A model generated the notes under the pieces. That model searched no databases, was not told the DNA's origin, and saw nothing but the letters and a program-made list of their open reading frames with translations. This document shows, piece after piece, positions 35,401 through 48,300 of a stretch of DNA of 64,000 nt. The first letter of the stretch is position 1, and each line of letters opens with the position of its first letter. The stretch comes from Rosellinia necatrix. Its lineage: Eukaryota; Ascomycota; Sordariomycetes; Xylariales; Xylariaceae. The DNA is taken from contig JAGYVD010000003.1 of NCBI GenBank assembly GCA_021209875.1, positions 558,001 through 622,000 on the forward strand, given 5' to 3'. The translations under genes were made by a program, and so were the position numbers.

Positions 35401-37632
35401 CCATTCTTCGCGTCTTTCCGGCGCCTCTCCTGTCAAGTCCTACACCACACTACCCTGGACACACGACGAGGGTCAACGGCGGAGGAAGGATCAGAAATCA
35501 TGCTCGGTCGCCAATCAGCTGTCCAAACTGCCTAATCCCTCACTACTGTAGAATTCGAGTTTCATGAAGAGAACTGCTGAAAATAGCACAGCTCCCGCCG
35601 GGCGACGATTACCAAAACCGGATAGCTACAATTAACCGAAATACCCTGATTTTAATTTCACGACTGGTGTTGCGAGGTACACTACACTAGTGTTACCCCA
35701 TCTCTCAGTCTGGTCGGTAACTTATACCGCCAACATCTATAACAACTGCGACACCGGCTGTACTTTCGACAGGAAACTCAACGAACCCCCCTGTTGTACC
35801 ATGAAATTATCCCAAAGCTGACACGACTTGGAGCGTGCGTGATTCGAGAAGAGGCATGGTCATCTCTGCCCAGGCTTCGTCCATCCAGGTTAGGCATTGT
35901 ACTTTCGGATTCAATCACCGAGAGTCGCTGAATCTCCCCAAATTTCCATGCATTCTGGAGTACAGTGTTCAACCAAACCCCGATTATGTGCACTTGTTCT
36001 GGATCCAGTTAGCCGTGTGTGAGCTTGTTCCAGTAAGACAGCAGCCTGAACCGGTTTAGCCTCTGAGGCGTGGCGGCTGGCTGGCAAGAGTGAACCCCTC
36101 ATTACTGCCGGCTTTAAGCCCTTGGAGGATTTCCGCCCGAGCCAGCGACCAATACACTGCTGTTGTTGTGTGTGCATGTATGTATTTACCATGTGAGCTG
36201 TGAGAAGATCGACGCACATCCATCGAAACCAGCCACCCCGGCCTCATCGGATGAGACTTGGCAACGGCTACGAAATTGAGATTATGCCAAGAGATTGCTT
36301 GACACATTCCGTACATATATGTACATAACTAACAGGAACGGCAACTACGTGGTGCTATCAACACTCGGGTTCTTTACGAAAAGGAGCTTCGGAGTTTATT
36401 TCCGTTTCCTGCTTCCCAGCGAACCACGCAAACGGTTTTACCTATCCTAAACAAGATAATGGAGCCCCCAGCGAGTGTCGACGAGACAAGAACATCTTTC
36501 TCTACGTAGCACGAATATGCATTAATTAACACAAGTCGTATCTCTCCATATCTCCATATAGTTAGTGGCAGATAGCGGCCTACTGGAGACTATCAAAATG
36601 GGGGAAATGGGGGACATGGGTGTCAACTACCACACTACAGCACAAGTAGTGTACATACATACATACAAACATACAAGTGCATAATTAGGTTACAAGGCAC
36701 TAAGAAAGTCAGTCGGGCACAGTACCGAATCAACTGGGTTAAGCTCCCAACCTCCTCGAGCTACACCACCGGCTTGCCAGCATCTATACTATTGCTCACA
36801 GGGGCATAAGGCTAGTTTCCACCCCCCATGTCCTTCGAGAACACGCGCCTACACTATCTAGGAAGGCTTCGAGAAACGACATGATCGCCATTGCCGGAGC
36901 TACCGACGTGAGGTAAGATGGGAGGTTTACACGACAGATTGCGGCAAGGGTTGAACAGTGTCATTTAACTAACAGCCTGCTAACTTTCAATTGTACAGTG
37001 CCACAACACAACCCAACACACTAAGGCGTTCGTGTTCGCCGTTCGAAGGACTTTCCTAAGCATGACCCTAAACTTGCTTAGGTCATCTAGCGTCCAAGTG
37101 CACGACAACGGCAAGCCACAGATAATAAGGGGAAGTAATTACAATATGTCACACGGCTACAGAAGCCCGCCTCTCACTCCGCGGGAATCGATTATCCCAC
37201 AACCATTTGCAGGCCGAATGGCGGCGAAACTCTATTTATGGTACGCAGCATACCACTACACACATAGGACCGCATTGAGGCAATGTGAAGAAACAGGGCC
37301 GTTTCCCTCGGACATGTTACCGTTATCGAGATACCGGCCCGGTCACACCATGAAATGAACCGGAAGAAACGAGGCTTTGGGGGAGGGAGGGGGTTGTAAC
37401 AGGGAAAAATACAATGCATTCAAACAACCATAACACAACATAACACCTCCATTACGGGAAGGCAACAGGGTTCTTTAGTGCGGCTGAACACGTGTTATGC
37501 TTGTTCTCGAAGAAGACCTACAGGGAGTTGAGTGAAGGGTGTGTGTATACATGACGGCGCTACCATGCGTGCAACTCAAACTCACAATCTACTACCACCA
37601 CACCACCACCCATCCTACCACTTTCGTCTATG

Positions 37633-37659
37633 AGGCAGGCAGGCAGGCAGGCAGGCAGG
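37633..37659. repeat. (GGCA)n microsatellite
   Basis: Six to seven perfect GGCA units within the gene-poor region. Confidence 0.9.
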
Positions 37660-37905
37660 ACGACAGGCATGGTTAAATGGAGAATTAAAAAACGGTGTGT
37701 CTATTAAGGTTACGCTAACTAGTGTAGCAGCAAGGGTTATGCGAGAAATCATTGCTCACATGAGAGGAGGGGAAAGATGACGTGGGATGTGCCGAAACAC
37801 AAACGGCCCCCCAGACCGACACCACCACACCACCATCACCACAACCACCACCATAGACATACACAGGCATACACACGCGCGCGGGAATATTACATGTCAC
37901 ATATG

Positions 37906-37925
37906 CCATGCCATGCCATGCCATG
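37906..37925. repeat. (CCATG)4 microsatellite
   Basis: Four perfect CCATG pentanucleotides in the gene-poor region. Confidence 0.9.
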
Positions 37926-38788
37926 CTAGTTAGTTATGCCTCTAACTCCTCCTCTGCCGCATACCGATCGTGCCGTCTCGGCCCATACAGTAGCGTCGTT
38001 CCCCCCCTTCATTTTATAGCCCGGAACACTAGGAAGGCAAAGTTCATGTATTATAACCGGCGTGTATGTTAACTATTTTCTACGTATAGTTATATAATGT
38101 AATGTAAATATATACATAGCACCTATGTATGTAAAACAAGCTTGTTACCGTTAGGCTGCCACAGTGCTACCGTAACATTCTATGCCAAGTCCCTGTGAAC
38201 ATTCTCGGCATACAAGATAGATCGAAGCGGACCAAACAAACTAGTGTACTTGACAATAACCTATTCTGAGTGTTAAAAAAAAATATTAAAAAAAAAAGAA
38301 AAGCGCCGATGAACATAAAACGTACATATTGTCTCAATTCCGGTTACCGGGAGTAAGCAGGTGATGGAATTTCAGTAGGTAACGTTACGAGGCGGCCCCT
38401 CACGGCACAAACCCGGTTCGACAAACGGAAGGAAAAAGTGAGATGAGATTATTCTGTCTTATCCAGGAAGGACCCCCCTTCCCCCCCATCGCGCGCACGG
38501 CAGGCATGCGTGGTACTCCCACACATCGTCAGCCCAACTACAAACAATTTCCGCCCGATTTTTATCCCCATCTTCGCCTCCCCCCTCATCATCATCCCAC
38601 CCTGATCCGAACCGAGGGGGCGAAAGGGGACCCTTTAGATTTTCCAAAAAAAACCCCCATCCATCCAATCCCATCTTTTCCCTCCCGAACGCCACCGCCG
38701 CGAACAATTGCCCTGATATATATATATTCATGCGCTGTCCGGCTCATTGGCTGAAAGAGAAGAAAAGCGCAGAAAAGAAGAAGATATT

Positions 38789-39295
38789 AAAAAAAAAAAA
38801 AAAAAAGGGTTCAAGATCGCAAGACTCTTCGGCGGCAAGTCATTGGGTCCAAAAAAAAAAATTAATATTTATCTACCTCCTTAGCGAATAGTAAGTAGCA
38901 CGGGAGGCAGCCTGGGACCCAGTGAACCTCCTCATGAGAGCCCAATATCGTAGCCGGTTGTGACCAAAAAAAAAAAAAAAAGGAAGACAAAGAGACTTTC
39001 CCTTCTTCACCTCTGATTCCCCCTCGGGACCGATTCCAATATTCCTCGACACCCAGGCGTCAAAAAAAAAAAAAAAAAACCGGCTGGATAAGTTCATTGG
39101 ACAAAACCGCGCGGGTGGTGTGGCACAGTCGAGGCGAGACGAGACAGAGAGAGAGAGAGAGAGAAAGGGAGTGTGTATGGCAAACCCCCTCCCCCTCCCC
39201 TCCCCTCCCCTCCCCATTTTAGTGTACCTCCGCGGTCCGAAGAACGACCGGCTGGCTTCCTCGGCGGCACGGGCTGAGAGAGAGAGAGAGAGAGC
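38789..39295. repeat. Cluster of A-runs, GA and CCCCT repeats
   Basis: Four poly(A) tracts of 11-18 nt (38789-38806, 38851-38861, 38966-38981, 39062-39079) are followed by (GA)n at 39146-39165, CCCCT units at about 39185-39215 and (GA)n at 39277-39294. All A-runs lie on the plus strand. No coding frame is associated. Confidence 0.8.
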
Positions 39296-39720
39296 ACATA
39301 TTACTACGCAACCTTTTTTATGAGACAAAACATTTCTTGCGTTCACGCCGCGATTCGTAGATAAATGGGCGCGCACGTCAGCCAGTGGATCACGGGGCGG
39401 AACTTTTAGATCGCTGCTTCCGCCGATCGAACTGAGACTGGTTGGGGCATGCGTTGTCGTAGAATTCCAGATAAGCCGATATCAGAGCAAAGATCACGGA
39501 CTCAGAATTTGGCCCGAAGTACAGTTGCGTAGTACAAACTCTCGTGCTCGATACCATATGCGGGTAAAAGAGACATTTGAGATATTTATATCCTTTCTTG
39601 CTATATCGCCGCCATGGCAACAGGTGGGTAGGCAAGTCCTACGTTATACGTAATTCACGCGCTGGCCCACATCAGTGCATCTCGAGACGCTGAGCCGTGC
39701 CGCTTCGGCGCATGTGCCGC

Positions 39721-41014
39721 TCAGGGCCAGACCTCGACTGTCTCCCACTCGCCGGGCCCCTTCCCGTAGCCGGCGCCGACGTACGTATGTATCCACCGCC
39801 GGGGGCGTTCGGGGTCGCTCAGGTCCGTCTGGTCAAGCTCGTCGGGGACGATGACGACGACGCGGAAGTTGGCCCTCGCGACGGGGTCCTCAAGGTCGTC
39901 TAGAGGCTGGCCGAGCCGGGGGGCGCCACCATCGACGGACAGCGTCATGGGCCGGCCCGGCGGCGGGTTCCGGAACGAGCCGCGCATGAGCGGGCTGAGG
40001 TTGCCGAAGTGCGCCGTGATCTCGCGGGCAAAGCTCCATTCCCCCTCCTCCTTTTCATTCCGGTCCTCGGCGCGGCGAGGGCGGCGCATCCTGCTCTTAA
40101 GCAACGCGATGACTTCCCTGCCCTCGGGTGAGCTCTCAATGTCGGGCGCGAGAACGTACGCGCGCCCGCGCATGCGCCACTGAACGGAGGGTTGGCGGGC
40201 CCAAAATAGGGCCTCGACGGCGGCGCCGCCGCCCGAGCCCTTCCGTCTCTCGTCGGCGCTCTTCCCGGTGCCCCTCACCGTCTCCCCCTTCCCTTTCCCC
40301 CTCATCCGCGCCAAGCCCTCTTCCCACAGCTCCTCGCCTACCTTCAGCGTTGTCGGCGAACTCGGATCGTTTCCCCTCATCGTCCTGAAGTCCAAGTCTA
40401 TCGCGCTCTCCCACTAAAATCCATTCAGGTCAGCTGCGGCCTACACGCATTTCCGGCATATAGTAAAGTACTTTCGAGGGCACGATCCCGAGGTATTCCG
40501 AAGAAAAAAAAAAGGAAAAAGTTGAATGAGAATCCGCTCATCCGGCCGGGAATAGGGTGGAAACGGGCAGAAACGGGCACTAGCGGGGGAACGATAGGCA
40601 GGAAAGAAATTGGGAAAAAAAAAAAGGAAAGAAATACGTACGAGCTCCTCCACCTTTTCCATGCGCACGTCCGTCGTGAAGGTCGGGAGGTCGCTCTCCC
40701 AGACGCCGGCGGGGTTGAGCGGGGCGTCGTTCCTGGGGTCCGGGTCGAGCGCGGCCCAGAGGCCGCGACAGATGCAGGTGCGCACGCGCGGGGCATACGT
40801 CGGCGGTAGGGCGGCGACGGCCGAAGACGACGGACGCCTCTCCCGGCCGGTCGGGACATGGTGGAGGTGGCGGTGATGGCGGACCGTGCTGAGGGCGAAC
40901 TCGGGCGGGTCCATGGTCGCGAGGTGCGCGAGGAAGAGGTCGCGCCACGGCGGCGGCGACGGCGATGACGAGGGCGAGGACGACGGCATGGCCTCTGCGT
41001 TTGTCACTTCTGCT

Positions 41015-41045
<31 letters not shown>

Positions 41046-41184
41046 TAGCTGCTGCTGCTGCTGCTGCTGCTGCTGTAGCTGCTGCTGCTGCTGCTGCTGC
41101 TGCTGTAGCTGCTGCTGCGGGGAGGGGCGCGGAGTGTGGGCGCAGGTGAGTCGCGAACCGTGTTAGGCGTGTCGTCGCTTGCAT
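39721..41184 (-). CDS. Alr4036-type FMN-binding pyridoxamine 5'-phosphate oxidase-like protein
   Basis: Two exons, 41184 (or 40989) to 40642 and 40413-39721, flank a 228-nt intron with donor GTACGT and acceptor TAG, phase 0. From ATG 41184 the product is 411 residues; from ATG 40989 it is 346. The core matches the Alr4036 PPOX family: PPWRDLFLAHLATMDPPEFA at the start, APRVRTCICRGLWAALDP, NPAGVWESDLPTFTTDVRME, then VEALFWARQPSVQWRMRGRA, TAHFGNLSPLMRGSFRNPPP and the terminal block DLEDPVARANFRVVVIVPDE ending in WETVEVWP. The split-barrel fold binds FMN; the physiological substrate is unknown. The longer N-terminus reads MQATTRLTRFATHLRPHSAP, rich in Arg, Thr and Ser with no acidic residue, like a mitochondrial presequence. 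A 45-residue Ala/Thr run coded by GCA repeats follows. Which start is used is uncertain; both give the same enzyme core. Confidence 0.87.
41003..41118. repeat. GCT/AGC trinucleotide tract with 30-bp higher-order period
   Basis: Mostly GCT units on the plus strand, interrupted by TAGCTG at 41046, 41076 and 41106, exactly 30 bp apart. If translated from ATG 41184 on the minus strand it gives poly-Ala with a Thr about every ten residues; a shifted frame would give poly-Ser. Confidence 0.9.
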
Positions 41185-42339
41185 CCAAGGTCGGCGAGCA
41201 GCCTCTTTTTTTTTTTTCTCCTTACACCACCAGTGGGAGAGAGGGGGGGAGGGAGAGAAGGGGTTGGCCCCTCAGACGGACGGACAGACGGACGGATCGT
41301 GGCCTGCGCGCGGGAGGGACGGAGGCGTCTTTGTCTTGGTAAGCTAGCTAGTCGCTTGTTTGGTTGACTGATTATTATCTTCTCTCTATCTTCTCTTCTT
41401 ATTTCTAGATGGCTGGCTGGCGGGACCCTATTACGTTTTGGACCTGGAGCTCACACCGGGACGTATGTTTTGTTTAAGGGTGAAAGGGCGGGTGGTGAGT
41501 AAGCCTCCGTCGCAACGGTGTTGAATTCGGGAAGACGTAGGCCAGACTAAGGCTAGACTACCGAGGTAGGTCGCTATGGAATGATGACGTCATATACTTC
41601 TCATGTAACACTTTTCTGGCACACGTACGAGAAAATATCTAGCGCTAGGTAGGGAGGTAAAGTTTGGGTACACAGGCAGGCTTAATTCACATACTCTCAC
41701 TTTAGTAGGTAGGTAGGTAGGTAGGTAGGTAGTGGTGGTAGAAAGGGAGCTTGTGAGACTTATACGGGCCGAGACGGGTCCTTCCTGCTCAGTTGGGTGG
41801 TGGTGGGCAGATATGCATCTACACTTAGTGCCCCATTTAACTAATCCATTCTGACCAATCAATCGCTGCGCCGCTTCAATATAAGATGGGGGGTGAATAG
41901 ACACACACACACACACCCACACACGCACATACAAACATACATAGGTGGAATACACATTACTAATATTGAGTAGTTATACATAATACACACATATAATACA
42001 TCTATGATACAGAGTATACACAACATACGCACGAGACGTATGGAGATATACACATGACTTCAACCCAACCATGCAACGCCACAGAGAAACAGAAAACCCC
42101 TCCCCATGCACGTTACGTGCTTAGAATCATTCACTCATAAGCGGCCTGGGCCCGGCGCGGATATCTTGTGGCAGATGTTCCTATCTAGTTCAAACGAAAG
42201 AAATCAAAAAGCAATCTATAACTTTTCTGTTTTGTTTCGGAATCTCCCTCTCGAGATAATCCGAAAACCCCTTGTTCCTGTACCTCCCACCGTACTCGAC
42301 GTTGCTTTCGTCAAACATGGGCTTTATACGAGGTCTCGT
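41185..42339. other. Intergenic: promoter side of the PPOX gene and 3' flank of the pyrimidine gene
   Basis: No gene is seen. It contains (TAGG)n at 41704-41732 and (AC)n at 41900-41917. A T9-10 tract and GGGA/GGAC repeats lie 20-110 bp upstream of the PPOX start codon. Confidence 0.55.
41704..41732. repeat. (TAGG)n microsatellite
   Basis: About seven TAGG tetranucleotides. The same tetranucleotide in inverted pairs makes up the recurrent intergenic palindromes of this window. Confidence 0.9.
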
Positions 42340-45300
42340 CTAACGAGACATAACTAGGGCCAGCAAAGCCATGCGGCAGTAAAGCCCATATCTCATCTGC
42401 GAATTCGTTAGCATGTTGCCATGTTGACATTGTGCCATGGTAACTCACCTGTCTAAAATACGCCGCTCTGTGGTCGAAGTCGACCTCCTCCGCCACCTCG
42501 CCGTTCCGGGGCAGGGGGTGGAGAACTCGCGTGTGCTGCTTCGCGTGCTTCAGAGTGGCGTTGTCGATACGGTAGACGTTCTTGACCTTCTCGTATTCCT
42601 CGACGCTGGGGAAACGTTCCTTCTGGATTCTGGTACAGTATAGCACATCGCTCCGGGAGAGGATCTCCGGCGTGAGCTCCTCGGATTCGCCGAGCAGCTG
42701 GCCCGACGCCACGAGCAGGCTTCGGATCTCGGCCGGGAGCGAAAGCGACTTGGGGGACACGAGCTGAACCGACACCTGGTAGTGCCGGAGCAGGTGGATC
42801 AACGAGTGAACCGTTCGCCCATATAGGAGGTCTCCAACAAAAGTGATGGTCAGTCCCTTCACCGTTCCGAGTTCTTCTCGGATCGTGAATAGGTCGAGGA
42901 AGGCCTGGGTCGGGTGCTCCGCGCTTCCGTTACCCCCGTTGATGACCGGGACCTTGCTGTATCTCTTGGCCACGTCGACGGAGTTGGTTTCCGGGTGGCG
43001 AAGGACGACCGCGTCACCGTAGCATTCGAGCGTTCGGAGAGTATCCTGCAGCGATTCCCCCTTCTGCACTGAGGAATGCGATGTGCTGATGGCGATGGTC
43101 TTGCCTCCGAGGCGCTGCATGGCTGCGTCAAACGAAGCCGAGGTACGCGTGGAAGGCTCGTAGAACATGGTGCATAGTACACGGCCGCGAAGAGTGTCCA
43201 ATACGCCTTCACGATCGACGCCGAGGCGCATCTCCTGTGCTACTGCGAAGAGGAGATGGAGATCAGATCTTGTGTAGTCTTTGACAGAGAGGACGTGCGC
43301 GTTCTTAAAGATGGATGGCCGTGCCAGGAGAAGCTGCAGAGAGCTGGCGACAGGCAATCGCACTGGCCCCGGGAGGCTGAATTCATCCGCAGGGGGAGCA
43401 AATTTGGCTAGAGACCGTGGCGCGTCGGACTCGCCGTCATACATGCGTGGCCCTCTCGCGCTTTGGGACTGCTGCCGGGGGCTAAGAGCATCCGTGGGGA
43501 ACGGTGCTATCTGCGGCGTGGACATCATCGCCGGTGACATCGGCGCGGGCACGCTATTGTGCGTGGACATATCCTTGCCCAGTGGTGATATCGGTAACAC
43601 ACCACCGTCGAGGCAGACCGTCTTTTCGTTGAACGTGACTCGCTGCACCGCTCCACGCATGACCTTGCCCACGAAGGGGGACCACGAGGCAGATTGCGAC
43701 ACCGTGTAGGTGCGTTCTAACTCAACCTCCACTGACGTCCCCACCTGCTCGTGAAGCTCGAATATCACCTTGGGGTTGTCGTAGAGGCGTGCCTTGATGT
43801 CGTCAATGGTAAGTTTGCCCTCGACGACGGACGTAAGAAGAAGCGGGAGAGCTTCGGCGATACCGACTGCAGCGTCCACCTTGCTCGTTTGGTCGCCTGG
43901 GTGCAAGGCGCGGGCGAGCTGGAACGGGATGCTGCCAATCGAGAACACGTCGATCGTCTTCAAGTGCTCCCACAAAGCCTCTTGATCTTTTAGCTCCGGG
44001 AGGAATTGGCAGTCTGGGTAGTCCTTCCGTGACAGGTACAAGGAATAAATTGAAACGTCACACGTAACGCTCAAGCCTTTCTGCTTGCTCAGGGAAATGA
44101 GTCGGATATCGTCTTTCGTAGTCACGCTGGTGACGTGGATGCGCCGGTTGTGAAGGCTCGCAAGCAGTAAGATGGACGCGAGGTCGGTCGTCTTTGCGTC
44201 GGTGACTATTGGCTTATGTTCCGGCCACGAGTCGAAATGGGCGGTGACAGCAGCGACTTTGCTGATGTTGTCGGAAAGATGGTTGAATGGGATGAAGAGC
44301 GAACCAACTTCGCTGGTGACTTGGCTGATCTGGTTCGCGTTTTCCGAAGTGGCCGAGATGGAGAAGTTGTAGTCGCAGTACCCACCACGCTTGCTATTGA
44401 GCTGGGCAAGGTTGAGCGTTCGTGCGTCGGTGATAGATCCGTCGGCCCCCATAGGCATAACACGGACCATGCTAAACCCTGAGGCAATCGATGCTTTTGT
44501 TATCGTCTGCAAATCGTGGCTTCCCGCAGACACGATTCCTGGCACGAAAGCGGCAATGTTAATCAACCCTGGTAGAACGACCGAGCGATGGCTAGTCTGG
44601 TAGTCGCGATTGGAGATCTCTAGGGCAAAATGTCTAGCGATCGCCTCGACGAGAATTTTCGCGTTCTTGACGTTCGTGACCAGAGGAATCTGGTAATCCA
44701 CAGCCATTCGACGGGTCTGGTACCCTCTGCTCATGTAATTGGCCGGTCGGCGGAACCTATTGTTAGATGGAAGGTTGATATAAAGGTTGATCATGTTGTT
44801 TGCCAGGTGCTGCGTCAAGGAGAATTCGGATCGCTGGTCGTCGTCCTCTTTTCCAAGAGCTTCCAAAAATTGAACGGGTATACCGTGGTCCTGATAGAAG
44901 TCGGCCGTGCCTGCGGTAGCGTAGAGTTTGTATCCCATGGATTGAAGCCTTTCCACCGAGGGAAGCATCTCCTTCTTGTCTCTGTATGACCCGATGGAGA
45001 GAAGGATGTTACTTTTGGGGATCTTGAAACCGGTTGACATCAATGCTTTCAGATAGGCCTCGTACTTGTCTCTTCCGAAACAAGCAACCTCTCCGGTCGA
45101 TGCCATTTCTACACCAAGAACAGGATCTGCGCCGGAGAGTCGAGAGAAACTGAACTGTGGCACTTTGACGCCCACAGAGCCAGGCGAAAGGTTGGTTGGA
45201 GGGTATTCGGTAAAAGGCACTCCCATAATTGCCTTAGTTGCCATTTCAATGAGATCAACTCCCATGACCTTGGAAACAAAAGGGAACGAGCGAGATGCTC

Positions 45301-48300
45301 GAACGTTACACTCAATGACCTTGATGTCATTATCTTTTGCGATGAACTGAATATTGAAGGGGCCGGTGACGTTAAGCTTTGCACCAATTTTTCTGGTGGC
45401 CTCTTCAATACGTCTAATTGTTGTCTGTTCCAAATCCTGTGGCGGCAGAATCAGAGTAGCATCACCCGAGTGGACGCCAGCATTCTCGACATGCTCTGAA
45501 ATAAAGTGCCCCACTACATTGCCGTCCTTTGCCACGGCGTCCATCTCGATCTCTTTGGCATTTTCGATGTATTTCGTGATTACGACAGGATGTTCTCGGG
45601 AAACATCAGCGGCTTGCTGGAGATATAGTTCCAGATCTGCTTCGGAGTAAACTGTGTTCATAGCCGCGCCGGAGAGGACGTACGACGGTCGAACTAAAAC
45701 AGGGTACTCGACCTTCTGACAAAATGCTTTAGCTTCTTCAAAGCTTGTGAGCTCCTTCCAAGTCGGCTGATCGACGCCAATTTCGTCAAGCATACGTGAG
45801 AACTTATATCTGTTTTCGGCGCGATCGATCATCTCTGGCGAAGTTCCGAGGACCTTAACCCCGGAACGTAGTAGAGGTAGGGCGATGTTGTTTGGGGTTT
45901 GGCCACCCATAGCACCCAACACTCCACTGGCTGATTCCAACTGATAGATATCAAGAACAGTCTCCAGATTGATGTTCTCAAAGTACAATCGATCGGCTTC
46001 ATCGTAGTCGGTACTGACAGTTTCGGGATTGTAATTAACCATGATGGTCTTGTAGCCAGATTCTCGTAGGGTGCGGATGGCGCGCACAGAACACCAATCA
46101 AACTCGACGGAGGATCCTATACGGTAGACGCCCGAACCTAGGACCATGACGCCATGGTCGCTGAAGTTGATATCATTTTCCGAGGCGTTGTAAGTAAGAT
46201 AAAGGTAGTTCGTATACGCAGGAAACTCGGCAGCTACTGTATCGATCTGCTTGACAAATGGTGTAATGCCACCTTCGAGCCTCATGAGCCTCACAGCGAG
46301 CTCATTGGAATCCCAGAACTTAGCCAGCTGGCGATCACTGAACCCTAGTCGTTTACCTTGGAAAAGAAGGTCCGGCCGAGTGGAGATTTGAGTGGTATTG
46401 TACTTGGTCATTGACTTCGCAAAGTTGCTTAACCCCATAAGTTTATGTAGAAACCACTTGTCGATCTTGGTCAGCTCCCAGATCCTGTCAACAGAGTAGC
46501 CAGCATGCATGGCATTAGCAATAGCAAACAGACGTTGATCCGAAGGTGTTTGTAGTTCGTCGTCAATGGACATTAGTGCCTTGGTCTCCCCAAATCCGAG
46601 ATTATGGAAATCAATTGCGCGGATTGCTTTCTGGATGGCCTCTTCGAAAGTTCTTCCAATGCTCATGACTTCACCCACACTCTTCATTGATGAACCAAGC
46701 TGAGTAGAAACTCGGGTGAATTTCTTCAGATCCCATCGTGGCATCTTAACAACGACGTAGTCCAGTGAAGGCTCAAAGCAAGCACATGTCACCTTTGTGA
46801 CAGCATTTTTGATATCCTTCAGGGGGATGCCTAGTCCTAGTTTCGCCGCAATAAAGGCTAAAGGATACCCAGTGGCTTTAGAAGCCAGCGCAGACGAACG
46901 GGACAGACGTGCGTTGACCTCGATAATGCAATACTCTCTAGAGAAGGGGTTCAAAGCGTATTGGATGTTGCATTCTCCAACCACCCCGAGATGACGAATG
47001 ACATTGACGGCCGTTGTCCGCAACATGTTATAATCTTCATCAGAAAGAGTTTGTGATGGCGCAACGACGATAGAATCGCCTGTGTGGATACCAAGAGGAT
47101 CGAAGTTCTCCATGTTGCAAACGGTGATACAGTTATCCTGAGCATCTCGAACGACTTCGTATTCGATTTCCTTCCAGCCCTTCATACTCCTCTCAATCAA
47201 GACTTGGGGGCTCACGGCTAGCGCTTTACTACAGAGGTCGAAAAGTTCAGTTTCGTTATTAGCGAAACCGCTCCCTAGACCACCTAATGCGTATGCGGCT
47301 CGAACAATGACGGGGAATCCGATACCCTTGACGACGCGCATAGCTTCTTCTACGCTGCTAGCGGAAGCAGATTTGGCACATTTCTCGCCGATGGAGTCCA
47401 TGCTCCGAGCGAATAGTTCTCGATCTTCGGTCGTGATGATGGTGTCGATAGGAGTACCCAGAACTTTGACCCCGAGTCCCTCAAACTCATCTTTCAGCTG
47501 GATACCCACTTGTAAAGCGGTTTGACCGCCAAAGGTAACATAAATGGCGTCAGGTCGTTCGTGTATGATAACCTTGCGCACAAAATCGGCAGTGACTGGA
47601 AGGAAGTACACTTTGTCCGCTAGACCTTTTGAGGTCTGGATTGTTGCGATATTGGGATTGATCAAAACCGTGTAGATGCCTTCTTCTTTCAAAGCTTTAA
47701 TAGCCTGACTGCCAGAATAATCGAACTCTCCAGCCTGGCCAATGCTCAGACCGCCACTCCCAAGGACGAGCACCTTCTTGACGTGAACTCGTGGATGAAG
47801 CGCCTCATTTTCCTCACAAGTGCCGCCCGGGAATGTCACGGGTGCGTTGAGAGCTTCTGGATCTTCTGCGCATTTGGCCATTGTGCTGATGAAAACATCG
47901 AATAGGAACTCTGTGTCGCGAGGACCGGGTGTGCTCTCGGGATGGAACTGCACACTGAAGTGTGGCTTACTAACATGCATTATTCCCTCGTTGCTGCCGT
48001 CGTTGGCATTCACAAACAACTCCTTCCATTCATCCTGGGGCAGCGTTTGGGCGCTGACCGCGAAGCCATGGTTCTGAGAGGTAATATGACATTTGCCAGT
48101 GATCATGCTCGTGCAAGGGATATTGTGCCCGCGATTACCGAACTTCATTTTCTCGGTGCTAGCTCCGGCAGCCTGCGCAAGGAGCTGGTGCCCGAGACAG
48201 ATTCCGAATACGGGGGTGTGGTTGAGTTTGAGTGTCTCCGCTATATGTCTGACCGTAGTGTCTCGCAGTACAGCAGGGTCGCCGGGACCATTGGAAATGA

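Larger units (their letters stand above)
29492..39720. other. 10 kb region without a recognisable gene
   Basis: No frame in this interval resembles a known protein on either strand; frames are below about 140 codons, overlap each other and lack shared splice structure. Contents noted: TAGGTACCTA at 30268-30277, an A15 run near 32729-32743, GGA and G-runs at 33076-33107, TACCTAGGTA at 34571-34580, (GGCA)n at 37633-37659, CCATG units at 37906-37925, and a cluster of A-runs, GA and CCCCT repeats at 38789-39295. No terminal repeats, target duplications or transposase fragments were noticed. Long non-coding RNAs cannot be excluded. Confidence 0.5.
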
